Origin: an uncultured Oscillospiraceae bacterium
Lineage (GTDB): Bacteria; Bacillota; Clostridia; Oscillospirales; Oscillospiraceae
Direction of reading: 5' to 3'
DNA length: 5,138 nucleotides
Assembly: GCA_900756575.1 (NCBI GenBank)
Contig: CAAEKQ010000039.1
Coordinates: 1 to 5,138 of the forward strand
Shown piece after piece: positions 1 through 5,138 of the stretch. The first letter of the stretch is position 1. Every line of letters begins with the position of its first letter. The notes beneath the pieces are model-generated. The model was not told the origin of the DNA. It searched no databases and was given only the letters and a program-made list of their open reading frames with translations. The position numbers and the translations under genes were made by a program.

Positions 1-11
1 GAAATGCAGAC

Positions 12-176
12 ATTGTTACAATGCGTATTTCCGCTGAAACGCTGTTGCGCTTCAGCGGAAGGTGCAAGGGTTTCGGGCTGTTCTGCCCAAAATCCTTGCG
101 CAGGAACAAAGGCACTTGGCTTTGGAAGCCTTGGCTTTCAAAGCTTTCGCCTTTGTTCAGTACGCATTATAATAGT
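12..176 (+). other. Four-way-junction inverted-repeat element (candidate structured RNA or foldback element)
   Basis: Nested complementary arms cover almost every base. The closing helix pairs 20-27 with 161-168 (AATGCGTA/TACGCATT) and, past a C-A mismatch at 19/169, 12-18 with 170-176. Inside it lie three hairpins. One is 28-38 with 51-61, plus 40-42/47-49 (loop TGTT). The second is 62-73 with 90-101, plus 75-78/85-88. The third is 104-113 with 149-158, plus 118-129/134-145 (loop CTTG). Only 102-103 and 159-160 are unpaired at the junction. Read as plus-strand RNA, seven positions are G-U wobbles and three are C-A mismatches; the minus strand would have three wobbles and seven mismatches, which mildly favours a plus-strand RNA. 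I do not recognise the family. It could be a cis-acting leader, a small RNA, or a MITE-like foldback repeat whose ends are the closing helix. No promoter upstream of it is visible in the 11 bases available, and no target duplication is apparent. The structure is seen; its role is inferred. Confidence 0.6.
145..173 (+). promoter_or_regulatory. Probable sigma-A promoter of the membrane-protein gene
   Basis: A perfect -10 hexamer TATAAT lies at 168-173, 34 bases before the ATG of the gene at 208. At a 17-base spacing the -35 position (145-150) reads TTTCGC, which is poor, so the promoter is weak or needs an activator. Transcription would start near 180. The -10 lies in the 3' arm of the closing helix and the -35 in the third hairpin of the element at 12-176. 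The sequence ATTATAAT (166-173) is its own reverse complement, so a -10 also exists on the minus strand, though no good minus-strand -35 is seen. Confidence 0.5.
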
Positions 177-180
177 TCCA

Positions 181-194
181 CAAACTGTAGTTTG
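181..194. promoter_or_regulatory. Operator-like dyad before the ribosome binding site
   Basis: CAAACT-GT-AGTTTG is a perfect 6-bp inverted repeat with a 2-base centre. It starts at about +1 of the predicted transcript and ends immediately before the AAGGAG Shine-Dalgarno site (195-200). As DNA it has the size and place of a repressor operator. As RNA it can form a 5-bp hairpin with loop TGTA that flanks but does not cover the Shine-Dalgarno site. No regulator gene is visible in the window. Its role is inferred only from position. Confidence 0.3.
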
Positions 195-207
195 AAGGAG
201 TCTTTTC

Positions 208-996
208 ATGAAGCGTAACGTCCTTTCTCTGATTTTATTGCCGCTGGCTGCATTGGCAGGCTGCGGCATTCGATACTGGAACCTCACTGCCGGCGTGGAT
301 GCCAAAGGGCTGCCGATCTCCCACCACCCTTCAGCCTATGTGCTGGCATTCTGGGGCATTCTCTGCTTCCTGCTGTTCGCCGTGCTGGCTGCAACCTCCC
401 AGGGGCGCAGCGGAAAAGGCGCCGTGCTCCACTCCCATGGCGCGCTGACAGTAATCGCTTACTTTGGTGCGGTGATGTTCTTCTTCTCCGTCATTGCGGA
501 CTTCACCGCCGCGCTGATGGACGGCCCCGGAATGTCCGCACCGATTATGTGCCTGCTGGGCCTGTTTTCCGCCATCTGTCTGTTCGTCACCGCTTGGATG
601 CGCGGTCACGGCAAAGCAACCTATCCGCCCCTGGAGCTGGTGCCCGACGTCTATCTGGTGGTCAAGCTGATCCTGAACTTCAAGGGCTGGAGCACCGATC
701 CCATCATTCTCGACTACTGCATTATGTTGTTCGCCCTGATCTTTGTGGTGCTGGGCTTCTACTACAGCACCGGCTTCCTGTTCGATCTGGGCAAGCCCCG
801 ACTGACGCTACTGTTTACCCTCTGCGCCTGCCTGTTCTCTGCTGTCGCCGTGGTGGACGGGATTCTGGACGGCAGCTTTGCCACCATCCTGGAATATCTG
901 GGCTTTATCGCCTGGCTGCTTCCGGTGGTCTGTGCCGTCTCCGTTCCCAGTGCCCCGGATGCACTGAAAGCAGAAGACGAGACTTCCTCCAATTAA
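208..996 (+). CDS. Polytopic membrane protein of unknown function (262 aa)
   Basis: I do not recognise a named family. The start is set by AAGGAG at 195-200, seven bases before the ATG. The protein has a hydrophobic N-terminus (about 4-19) and about six further membrane segments near residues 43-63, 80-102, 109-131, 167-187, 198-218 and 226-246. A short conserved-looking stretch follows the first segment (R22, Y23, W24, then GLP at 34-36), and a hydrophilic acidic tail (249-262) ends the protein. No transporter, kinase or peptidase motif is evident, and there are few charged residues inside the membrane segments apart from D98 and D217. The sequence LAGC at 16-19 resembles a lipobox, but a lipid-anchored N-terminus in a multi-pass protein would be unusual and the match may be chance. 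The gene stands alone between a promoter and a bidirectional terminator and converges on thrS. It is clearly a real gene from its ribosome binding site, codon use and hydrophobic pattern; its function is unknown. Confidence 0.88.
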   Translation: MKRNVLSLILLPLAALAGCGIRYWNLTAGVDAKGLPISHHPSAYVLAFWGILCFLLFAVLAATSQGRSGKGAVLHSHGALTVIAYFGAVMFFFSVIADFTAALMDGPGMSAPIMCLLGLFSAICLFVTAWMRGHGKATYPPLELVPDVYLVVKLILNFKGWSTDPIILDYCIMLFALIFVVLGFYYSTGFLFDLGKPRLTLLFTLCACLFSAVAVVDGILDGSFATILEYLGFIAWLLPVVCAVSVPSAPDALKAEDETSSN

Positions 997-1003
997 GTGC
1001 AAA

Positions 1004-1037
1004 ATCGCCTCTGTAGGTTTTGTCCTACAGAGGCGAT
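1004..1037. terminator. Bidirectional intrinsic terminator between convergent genes
   Basis: A perfect 14-bp stem (ATCGCCTCTGTAGG at 1004-1017 with its complement at 1024-1037) has a 6-base loop TTTTGT. It starts 8 bases after the stop of the membrane-protein gene and ends 21 bases before the thrS stop. On the plus strand it is followed by CCTTATTAT. On the minus strand three T then GCAC follow, so the U tracts are poor on both sides, but the stem is strong and the position is typical of a shared terminator. Confidence 0.75.
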
Positions 1038-1058
1038 CCTTATTATGCGATGTTTGGA

Positions 1059-2822
1059 TTATACCCGATCCTTCGTCTCCTGCTGAACCTTGGCGATGAA
1101 CTCCTCCAGGCCCATGGTGGTGCTTTCGCCGGTGTCGCGGTTCCGGACGGTAACGGTTCCGGCCTCGACCTCCTTGGCGCCGATGACCAGCATATAGGGC
1201 ACCCGCTCCACCTGCTGTGCTTCGCGGATCTTATAGCCGATCTTCTCGTTGCGCTCGTCCAGCTCGGTGCGGATGCCGCTGAGACGGACTGCATCATAGA
1301 CCTTCTTGGAGTACTCCATGCTCTTCTCGGAGACAGGCAGCACCTTAACCTGGGTGGGAGCCAGCCATACAGGGAACTTGCCCGCATAGTGCTCGGTGAG
1401 GATGCCGATGAACCGCTCGATGGAGCCGAAGCAGACGCGGTGGATCATAATGGGCCGCTGCTTGCTGCCGTCCTCGGCGGTGTACTCCAGCTGGAAGTTC
1501 AGAGGCATCTGGAAGTCCAGCTGAATGGTGCCGCACTGCCAGGTACGGCCCAGGCTGTCCCGCAGATGGAAGTCAATCTTGGGGCCGTAGAATGCGCCGT
1601 CGCCCTCGTTGATGATATAGTCGAGGCCCAGGCTCTCCAGTGCGTCCTTCAGTCCGTTGGTAGCAGCCTCCCAATCCTCGTCGGAACCCATGGAATCCTC
1701 GGGGCGGGTGGACAGCTCCATGAAATAGTCGAAGCCAAACTTGGTGTAAACCTCGTTAATCAGATGCACAACGCCCTTGATCTCGTCGGCGATCTGGTCG
1801 GGACGCATGAAGATATGCGCATCGTCCTGGGTGAAGCAGCGCACGCGGAACAGGCCGTGGAGGGCACCGCGGAGCTCATGACGGTGGACAATGCCCAGCT
1901 CGCCAACCCGCAGGGGCAGTTCCCGGTAGCTGTGGGGCTGAGAACGATAGACCATTACGCCGCCAGGGCAGTTCATGGGCTTAATGCAGTAGTCCTCGCC
2001 GTCAATCTGGGTGGAATACATATTGTCCTTATAGTGATCCCAATGGCCAGAGGTCTCCCACAGGTGGCGGTTCATGATGAGGGGAGTCGAAACTTCCACA
2101 TAGCCGTCGCGGGTGTGGATCTCACGCCAATAGTCGATCAGGGCGTTTTTCAGTGCCATGCCCTTGGGCAGGAAGAACGGGAAGCCGGGGCCCTCGTCGC
2201 AGAGCATAAACAACTGCATCTCCTTGCCCAGACGGCGGTGATCCCGCTTTTCGGCCTCTTCCATGAGCTTCAGGTGCTCGTCCAGCTCGGCCTGGGTGCG
2301 GAAGGCGATGCCGTTGATACGGGTGAGCATCTTATTGTTCTTGTCGTTCTTCCAGTATGCGCCGGACTGCTGGGTGATCTTAAAGGCCTTCAGGGTCTTG
2401 GTGTAGGTCAGATGGGGACCCACGCACATATCAATATACTCGCCCTGCTGATAGAAGGTGATGGTGGCGTCCTCGGGCAGCTCGCCGATGTGCTCCACTT
2501 TGTAGTCCTCCCCGCGGCTCTGCATCAGCGCAATGGCCTCGTCCCGGGGCAGTGCATAGGCCTTGAGGGGCAGGTTTTCCTTACAGATCTTCTTCATTTC
2601 GGCTTCGATGGCCCGAAGATCCTCATCGGTGAGCTTTTCCTCCCCCAGATCCACATCATAGTAGAAGCCGCGCTCGGTAGCAGGGCCATAGGCGAACTTT
2701 GCCTGGGGGTGCAGGCGCTTAATGGCCTGAGCCATCACATGGGCCGCAGTATGACGGATTACGTGCAGCTCCTGATCCTTTTCGATCTCGCCCACATGAC
2801 CGTCGTTGTAAATAACCTTCAT
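1059..2822 (-). CDS. thrS: Threonyl-tRNA synthetase, form lacking the TGS domain (587 aa)
   Basis: This cytoplasmic class II synthetase charges tRNA-Thr with threonine using ATP and hydrolyses mischarged Ser-tRNA-Thr. Residue numbers are from the start at 2822. The editing domain shows HTAAH (H24, H28) and CVGPH (C133, H137). The catalytic core follows at about 200-480. The zinc ligands expected for the family are C285 (in MNCPGG), H336 (in QDDAHIF) and H461 (in MIHR). Motif 2 is around 313-336, motif 3 is FGSIERF at 465-471, and the anticodon-binding domain spans about 488-583. The usual TGS domain of about 60 residues is missing: only about 20 residues, starting MKVIYNDG, precede the editing domain, so the protein is shorter than the roughly 640 residues of E. 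coli ThrRS. The reading frame is intact and all catalytic residues are present, so it should be active. An in-frame ATG at 2831 (three residues longer) abuts the Shine-Dalgarno site and is unlikely to be used. Expression is expected to be controlled by the T-box leader upstream. Confidence 0.97.
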   Translation of the reverse strand: MKVIYNDGHVGEIEKDQELHVIRHTAAHVMAQAIKRLHPQAKFAYGPATERGFYYDVDLGEEKLTDEDLRAIEAEMKKICKENLPLKAYALPRDEAIALMQSRGEDYKVEHIGELPEDATITFYQQGEYIDMCVGPHLTYTKTLKAFKITQQSGAYWKNDKNNKMLTRINGIAFRTQAELDEHLKLMEEAEKRDHRRLGKEMQLFMLCDEGPGFPFFLPKGMALKNALIDYWREIHTRDGYVEVSTPLIMNRHLWETSGHWDHYKDNMYSTQIDGEDYCIKPMNCPGGVMVYRSQPHSYRELPLRVGELGIVHRHELRGALHGLFRVRCFTQDDAHIFMRPDQIADEIKGVVHLINEVYTKFGFDYFMELSTRPEDSMGSDEDWEAATNGLKDALESLGLDYIINEGDGAFYGPKIDFHLRDSLGRTWQCGTIQLDFQMPLNFQLEYTAEDGSKQRPIMIHRVCFGSIERFIGILTEHYAGKFPVWLAPTQVKVLPVSEKSMEYSKKVYDAVRLSGIRTELDERNEKIGYKIREAQQVERVPYMLVIGAKEVEAGTVTVRNRDTGESTTMGLEEFIAKVQQETKDRV

Positions 2823-2831
2823 AGGGAACAT

Positions 2832-2838
2832 CTCCTTT
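2832..2838 (-). promoter_or_regulatory. thrS ribosome binding site that decides the start
   Basis: Read on the minus strand, AAAGGAG occupies 2838-2832. The first in-frame ATG (2831-2829) follows with no spacer, which is too close for initiation. The second ATG (2822-2820) is nine bases away, within the normal range, so translation most likely begins there. The site lies downstream of the attenuator terminator and is transcribed only on readthrough. Confidence 0.8.
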
Positions 2839-2848
2839 ATCTCGTATC

Positions 2849-2887
2849 AAAAAATAAAACCCCTACGAGCCGCATGGCTCATAAGGG
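2849..2887 (-). terminator. Attenuator terminator of the thrS T-box
   Basis: On the minus strand CCCTTATGAGCC (2887-2876) pairs with GGCTCGTAGGGG (2871-2860) across the loop ATGC, giving 12 pairs including two G-U. It is followed by TTTTATTTTTT (2859-2849), a strong U tract. It overlaps the antiterminator at 2880-2887 and lies 11 bases before the Shine-Dalgarno site. It should form when charged tRNA-Thr is abundant. Confidence 0.93.
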
Positions 2888-2911
2888 TGCAGTGCACGGT
2901 TCCACCTTATG
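2880..2911 (-). promoter_or_regulatory. T-box antiterminator
   Basis: On the minus strand CATAAGG (2911-2905) pairs with CCTTATG (2886-2880). The 7-base bulge UGGAACC (2904-2898) follows, then GTGC/GCAC (2897-2894 with 2890-2887) closed by ACU. This is the standard two-helix antiterminator with the UGGN tRNA-acceptor-binding bulge. UGGA would pair with an acceptor end UCCA, predicting U as the discriminator base of this organism's tRNA-Thr. Its 3' arm is also the 5' arm of the terminator, so the two structures exclude each other. Confidence 0.9.
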
Positions 2912-3079
2912 GTTTCACTCATTAACTCCTTAACGCGGAGGGACGGCTGCGTTTCAAACATCCCCGCAGCGGCTCGGGACTGGTGTTCGCATATTCCCGT
3001 CATAAAGCGCTTTCAGCCTTTGCGCTTCTCTCTGAAATTCAGGAATACGGTACTGGTTCCGTCATCGCCTTGTATGGGT

Positions 3080-3108
3080 ATTGTAGCAATGCATCCCCGG
3101 TTTGTCAA
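3080..3108 (-). promoter_or_regulatory. Sigma-A promoter of thrS
   Basis: On the minus strand the -35 is TTGACA (3108-3103, perfect consensus), the spacer is 17 bases, and the -10 is TACAAT (3085-3080, one mismatch). Transcription would start near the A at 3073, a few bases before the first helix of the T-box leader. This makes thrS independent of the upstream surface-protein gene, whose terminator lies 23 bases upstream of the -35. Confidence 0.9.
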
Positions 3109-3130
3109 TGGCTTGGGCGAATTTTCCCGG

Positions 3131-3166
3131 CAAAACGGGCGCTGCACGGTTTCCCGCACAGCGCCC
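3131..3166 (-). terminator. Intrinsic terminator of the surface-protein gene
   Basis: On the minus strand a 13-bp stem (3166-3154 with 3149-3137) carries the tetraloop GAAA. Eight GC-rich outer pairs are followed by two G-U and three G-C pairs. GTTTTG (3136-3131) follows, a short U tract. It starts six bases after the stop codon of the gene ending at 3173. Confidence 0.85.
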
Positions 3167-3172
3167 ACCGGA

Positions 3173-5068
3173 TTATTTCTTCTTTTTTCGAATGATGACC
3201 GCCGCCGCGATCATCGCCAGGGCTACCACTGCCAGTACGACTGCCACCACAGTGCTGCCGGAATTCTGGGATGTGGTCTCGACTACAGGCTCAGGGCTTG
3301 CTTCCGGGGCCGCTTCCTCTGCCGCAGGCACTTCTTCCGCAGGTGCTTCCGAGGCCGCAACGGTTTCTACAGCGGACTCCACCAGGGATTCCGGTTCTTC
3401 CTCCGGGATGCTGCCGGTGACCTGAATGTCGCCGGTATAGGTTTTGCCGGGTTCCGGGGTTAGGGGCTGGCCGTCCAGGGTGATGTCACCCTGCACCGTA
3501 CCGCCCTCCATCACCGTCAGGCTTTTCAGGCTGGAGTCGCCGGTGACATTCCAGACAGCGCCGTCGCCCACCGTCAGGGCAATGCCGTAGTCCGCGTCAA
3601 AGCTGTCGTCCACCACCCAGTTGACCTCGCCATAGTCCACCCACTGCTGGTTCCAGCTGTCCATGGTGCCGGAAACCAGATTGCCGGTAAGGGTGGTGTG
3701 TTCCAGATCCACGGTCATCTGCCGCTGGTAATCCTCGTGGAGAATATCGCCGGTGACATCCATGTCCTCCATGCTTACGGCCACGGGATTGACCTGCTCG
3801 CCGTCGCCTGCCGCCAGGAAGTTGCCCATGGAGTCGGCATTGAGTACCGTATGCACCAGCACGCCGTTATAGCTGTCCATCGTCACATTCTTCAGCTGAA
3901 TATCCGCCGAGGTGGAGCGAATCAGGAAAATATCGCCGCTGACGTCGTCGATATAAGCCCCCACCGCCTCGCCATAGTCGTTATAATCCTTCGTGGAGCG
4001 CAGGTCATTGTTCGTTGCCAGGGCGGTATTCTCGGCATAGAACGTGCCGCAGTCCGCCGCCATCAGGCCCTGGCCCATCATATCCGGCGCATGGATCATG
4101 ACTGCATTTCTGCCGCCCACAATACTGGAATCTATGCTGACCTCCTTGCCCTCATGGTACTGCATCACATCTTCAGGTGCGCTGTCGCTGCCATAGCTGT
4201 GAATCTGCCCGTTCTTCGAGATGATGCAGCCGATCTCCGCTGCGGTCAGCCGGCTGCCATAGAGCCAAACCCGGCAGTTGGTGTCGGCATAGGTGGAATA
4301 GCCGCCGTTTTCCGCAATGCCCTCGGTGTTATAGGCGTAGAGGTCAAGACCGTTGCCGGTGGCCGAATCCGTAGACAGCGCCGCCCAGCCCTCCGCCGTG
4401 CAAACCGAGTCATAATAATAGGTCTGCGTGGCACCAATGGAGAAGTTCGCCCGGGCCGTACCGGAAATCAGCAGGGCCGCATTGGAGAAGGGTTCGGACA
4501 CATCGGCGGTATTGTTGTTGCTGCCGTTGGAGGTCACAGTGGAGTTGTTGACAATCAGCTTGGCGTCATTATAGTTGGCCGTGACATACCGGGCCGCGCC
4601 GTCTACCACCAGCTCCGAGTCCGAAATATATAGCGTTGCACCGTTGTCGATGTTAGTGGCCGCACCGCCGGTATCGTCATCGGTGACCGGGGAATCCACG
4701 CCCAGGCGAATGGTACACTTTTGCAGACGCACCACGCTGTCCGGCCCCGTGGCAACCAGGCCGTTGAACGTATAGTCGCCGCTGGTGAGTTCCAGCCCGT
4801 CGATGGTCAGCACGCCATCTACATTGGAAAGATAGCTGCTGTAGGCCCCGGGCTCATACTCCGCATCGGGATTCTCTGCGCCGTCGGTAATCACAATGGC
4901 CGCTGTCTCCGGTGCACCGTCGCCCGGTGGTGGTGCGCCGCCCATATCTCCGCCCGGGGGAGGGCCCATTCCGTCCATGGGCATCATGTCTGCCGCCAGA
5001 ACTCCGTAGCTCAGCAGCAGCGACAGGCACAGGCCCCAGGTCAGTAGCCGTTTCCATGCTTTTTTCAT
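3173..5068 (-). CDS. Secreted, membrane-anchored beta-helix-like surface protein (631 aa)
   Basis: The start is set by AGGAGG (5081-5076), seven bases before the ATG; another ATG at 5073 is out of frame. Residues 1-26 are a classical signal peptide (KK..K, leucine core, cleavage near VLAA). The mature N-terminus (27-54) is rich in Met, Pro and Gly (GPPPGG, GAPPPG). Residues 55-550 have many short alternating hydrophobic/Asn/Asp/Gly/Ser/Thr stretches (for example ATLYISDSELVVDG at 144-157 and KLIVNNSTVTSNG at 170-182), as expected of a right-handed parallel beta-helix. VTGD-like turns recur near 438, 460, 508, 525, 544 and 550. A Pro/Glu/Ala stalk (553-599) leads to a membrane helix (606-626) and a final RKKKK. 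No LPXTG motif is present, so anchoring is probably by the membrane helix and not by sortase. No catalytic residues can be assigned. Adhesin, polysaccharide-binding protein or glycan lyase-like scaffold are all possible. Gene reality is certain; fold is likely; function is unknown. Confidence 0.9.
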   Translation of the reverse strand: MKKAWKRLLTWGLCLSLLLSYGVLAADMMPMDGMGPPPGGDMGGAPPPGDGAPETAAIVITDGAENPDAEYEPGAYSSYLSNVDGVLTIDGLELTSGDYTFNGLVATGPDSVVRLQKCTIRLGVDSPVTDDDTGGAATNIDNGATLYISDSELVVDGAARYVTANYNDAKLIVNNSTVTSNGSNNNTADVSEPFSNAALLISGTARANFSIGATQTYYYDSVCTAEGWAALSTDSATGNGLDLYAYNTEGIAENGGYSTYADTNCRVWLYGSRLTAAEIGCIISKNGQIHSYGSDSAPEDVMQYHEGKEVSIDSSIVGGRNAVMIHAPDMMGQGLMAADCGTFYAENTALATNNDLRSTKDYNDYGEAVGAYIDDVSGDIFLIRSTSADIQLKNVTMDSYNGVLVHTVLNADSMGNFLAAGDGEQVNPVAVSMEDMDVTGDILHEDYQRQMTVDLEHTTLTGNLVSGTMDSWNQQWVDYGEVNWVVDDSFDADYGIALTVGDGAVWNVTGDSSLKSLTVMEGGTVQGDITLDGQPLTPEPGKTYTGDIQVTGSIPEEEPESLVESAVETVAASEAPAEEVPAAEEAAPEASPEPVVETTSQNSGSTVVAVVLAVVALAMIAAAVIIRKKKK

Positions 5069-5105
5069 GCCATCGCCTCCTGTTCATCCGCTTTTTGTCA
5101 TCTCC

Positions 5106-5134
5106 ATTATACGGTATTTCCGGGCAGAAGAAAA
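5106..5134 (-). promoter_or_regulatory. Probable promoter of the surface-protein gene
   Basis: On the minus strand a perfect -10 TATAAT lies at 5111-5106. At 17-base spacing the -35 position (5134-5129) reads TTTTCT, a weak match, so strength may depend on an activator or on sequence beyond the window. Transcription would start near 5099, giving a short leader of about 30 bases with no clear secondary structure. Confidence 0.55.
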
Positions 5135-5138
5135 GCAA

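Larger units (their letters stand above)
2849..3073 (-). promoter_or_regulatory. T-box riboswitch leader of thrS (tRNA-Thr sensing)
   Basis: A T-box leader binds its cognate tRNA and lets transcription continue when that tRNA is uncharged. Stem I is readable on the minus strand. The basal helix is GGC 3069-3067 with GCC 2973-2971, next to a GATGA/GA that could be the K-turn. The 5' side of the specifier loop has AGTA at 3054-3051, and the 3' side has GAAC followed by the specifier ACC at 2984-2982 and a conserved A. The helix above the loop pairs 3049-3042 with 2997-2990. AGAGAG lies at 3033-3028 with a hairpin at 3027-3005. ACC is a threonine codon and so agrees with the downstream gene. Further small stems follow (2970-2965 with 2951-2946; 2940-2937 with 2929-2926). 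The antiterminator and terminator are listed separately. The predicted transcript start at about 3073 puts the whole domain inside the leader. Confidence 0.93.

Noticed and set aside
28..61. First hairpin of the element considered as a terminator of an upstream gene
   Set aside because: No U tract follows on either strand (GGTGCAAGG on plus, AAATACG on minus), and it is part of the larger four-way fold.
4..218. Two overlapping short frames (63 and 65 codons) before gene 1, considered as leader peptides
   Set aside because: They run through the base-paired element, have no Shine-Dalgarno site, and their codons are dictated by the inverted repeats.
549..1016. A 155-codon frame overlapping gene 1 on the same strand
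   Set aside because: It has no ribosome binding site and an Arg/Ser-rich composition, whereas the other frame has a coherent membrane-protein pattern.
1020..2933. A 637-codon open frame on the plus strand, antisense to thrS
   Set aside because: It lies opposite a fully motif-supported thrS and starts inside the terminator stem. Its translation is a hydrophobic Leu/Val/Ala/Gly run without recognisable domains, as expected of a GC-rich gene read backwards.
2909..3463. Plus-strand frames across the thrS leader and the end of the surface-protein gene
   Set aside because: They cross a T-box leader, a promoter and a terminator on the other strand, and lack ribosome binding sites and recognisable domains.
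3698..4633. A 311-codon open frame antisense to the surface-protein gene
   Set aside because: It has no ribosome binding site, and its Ile/Val/Arg/His-rich composition is typical of the reverse reading of a Asn/Asp/Tyr/Ala-rich gene.
5069..5138. Search for another gene or regulatory RNA at the right edge
   Set aside because: Only a -10 hexamer and a Shine-Dalgarno site are visible. No start of a further gene and no stable structure can be supported in the 70 bases available.

Overview
The window looks like chromosome of a low-to-mid-GC-lineage Firmicute of the gut Clostridia, most likely Oscillospiraceae (Faecalibacterium/Gemmiger/Subdoligranulum-like). The reasons are the moderately high GC with Gram-positive signals: AGGAGG-type Shine-Dalgarno sites, consensus sigma-A promoters, a T-box riboswitch before a tRNA-synthetase gene, and a secreted protein with a single C-terminal membrane anchor and no outer-membrane features. 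The genus is an inference from style, not a database match.

Layout. Bases 12-176 form a compact set of nested inverted repeats that fold into a near-perfect four-way junction: one closing helix and three long hairpins with almost no unpaired junction bases. This is the least explained part of the window. Its right arm contains a TATAAT that probably serves as the -10 of the next gene, and a short dyad (181-194) lies between that and the Shine-Dalgarno site. Gene 1 (208-996, +) encodes a 262-residue polytopic membrane protein of unknown function. A perfect 14-bp stem-loop (1004-1037) separates it from the converging thrS gene and can serve both strands.

thrS (1059-2822, -) encodes threonyl-tRNA synthetase with intact editing, catalytic and anticodon-binding domains but without the N-terminal TGS domain. 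It has its own sigma-A promoter (TTGACA-17-TACAAT) and a roughly 250-nt T-box leader. In the leader one can read the specifier-loop AGTA/GAA motif, an ACC (Thr) specifier, the AGAGAG element, the UGGAACC antiterminator bulge and the competing intrinsic terminator. Uncharged tRNA-Thr would therefore be expected to switch transcription on.

Upstream of thrS on the same strand, and separated from it by a strong terminator (3131-3166), lies gene 3 (3173-5068, -). It encodes a 631-residue exported, repeat-rich, beta-helix-like surface protein with a Met/Pro/Gly-rich mature N-terminus, a Pro/Glu/Ala stalk and a C-terminal membrane anchor. It has its own promoter near the right edge. The three genes appear to be three separate transcription units with no obvious common pathway: thrS is housekeeping and the two flanking genes are envelope proteins.
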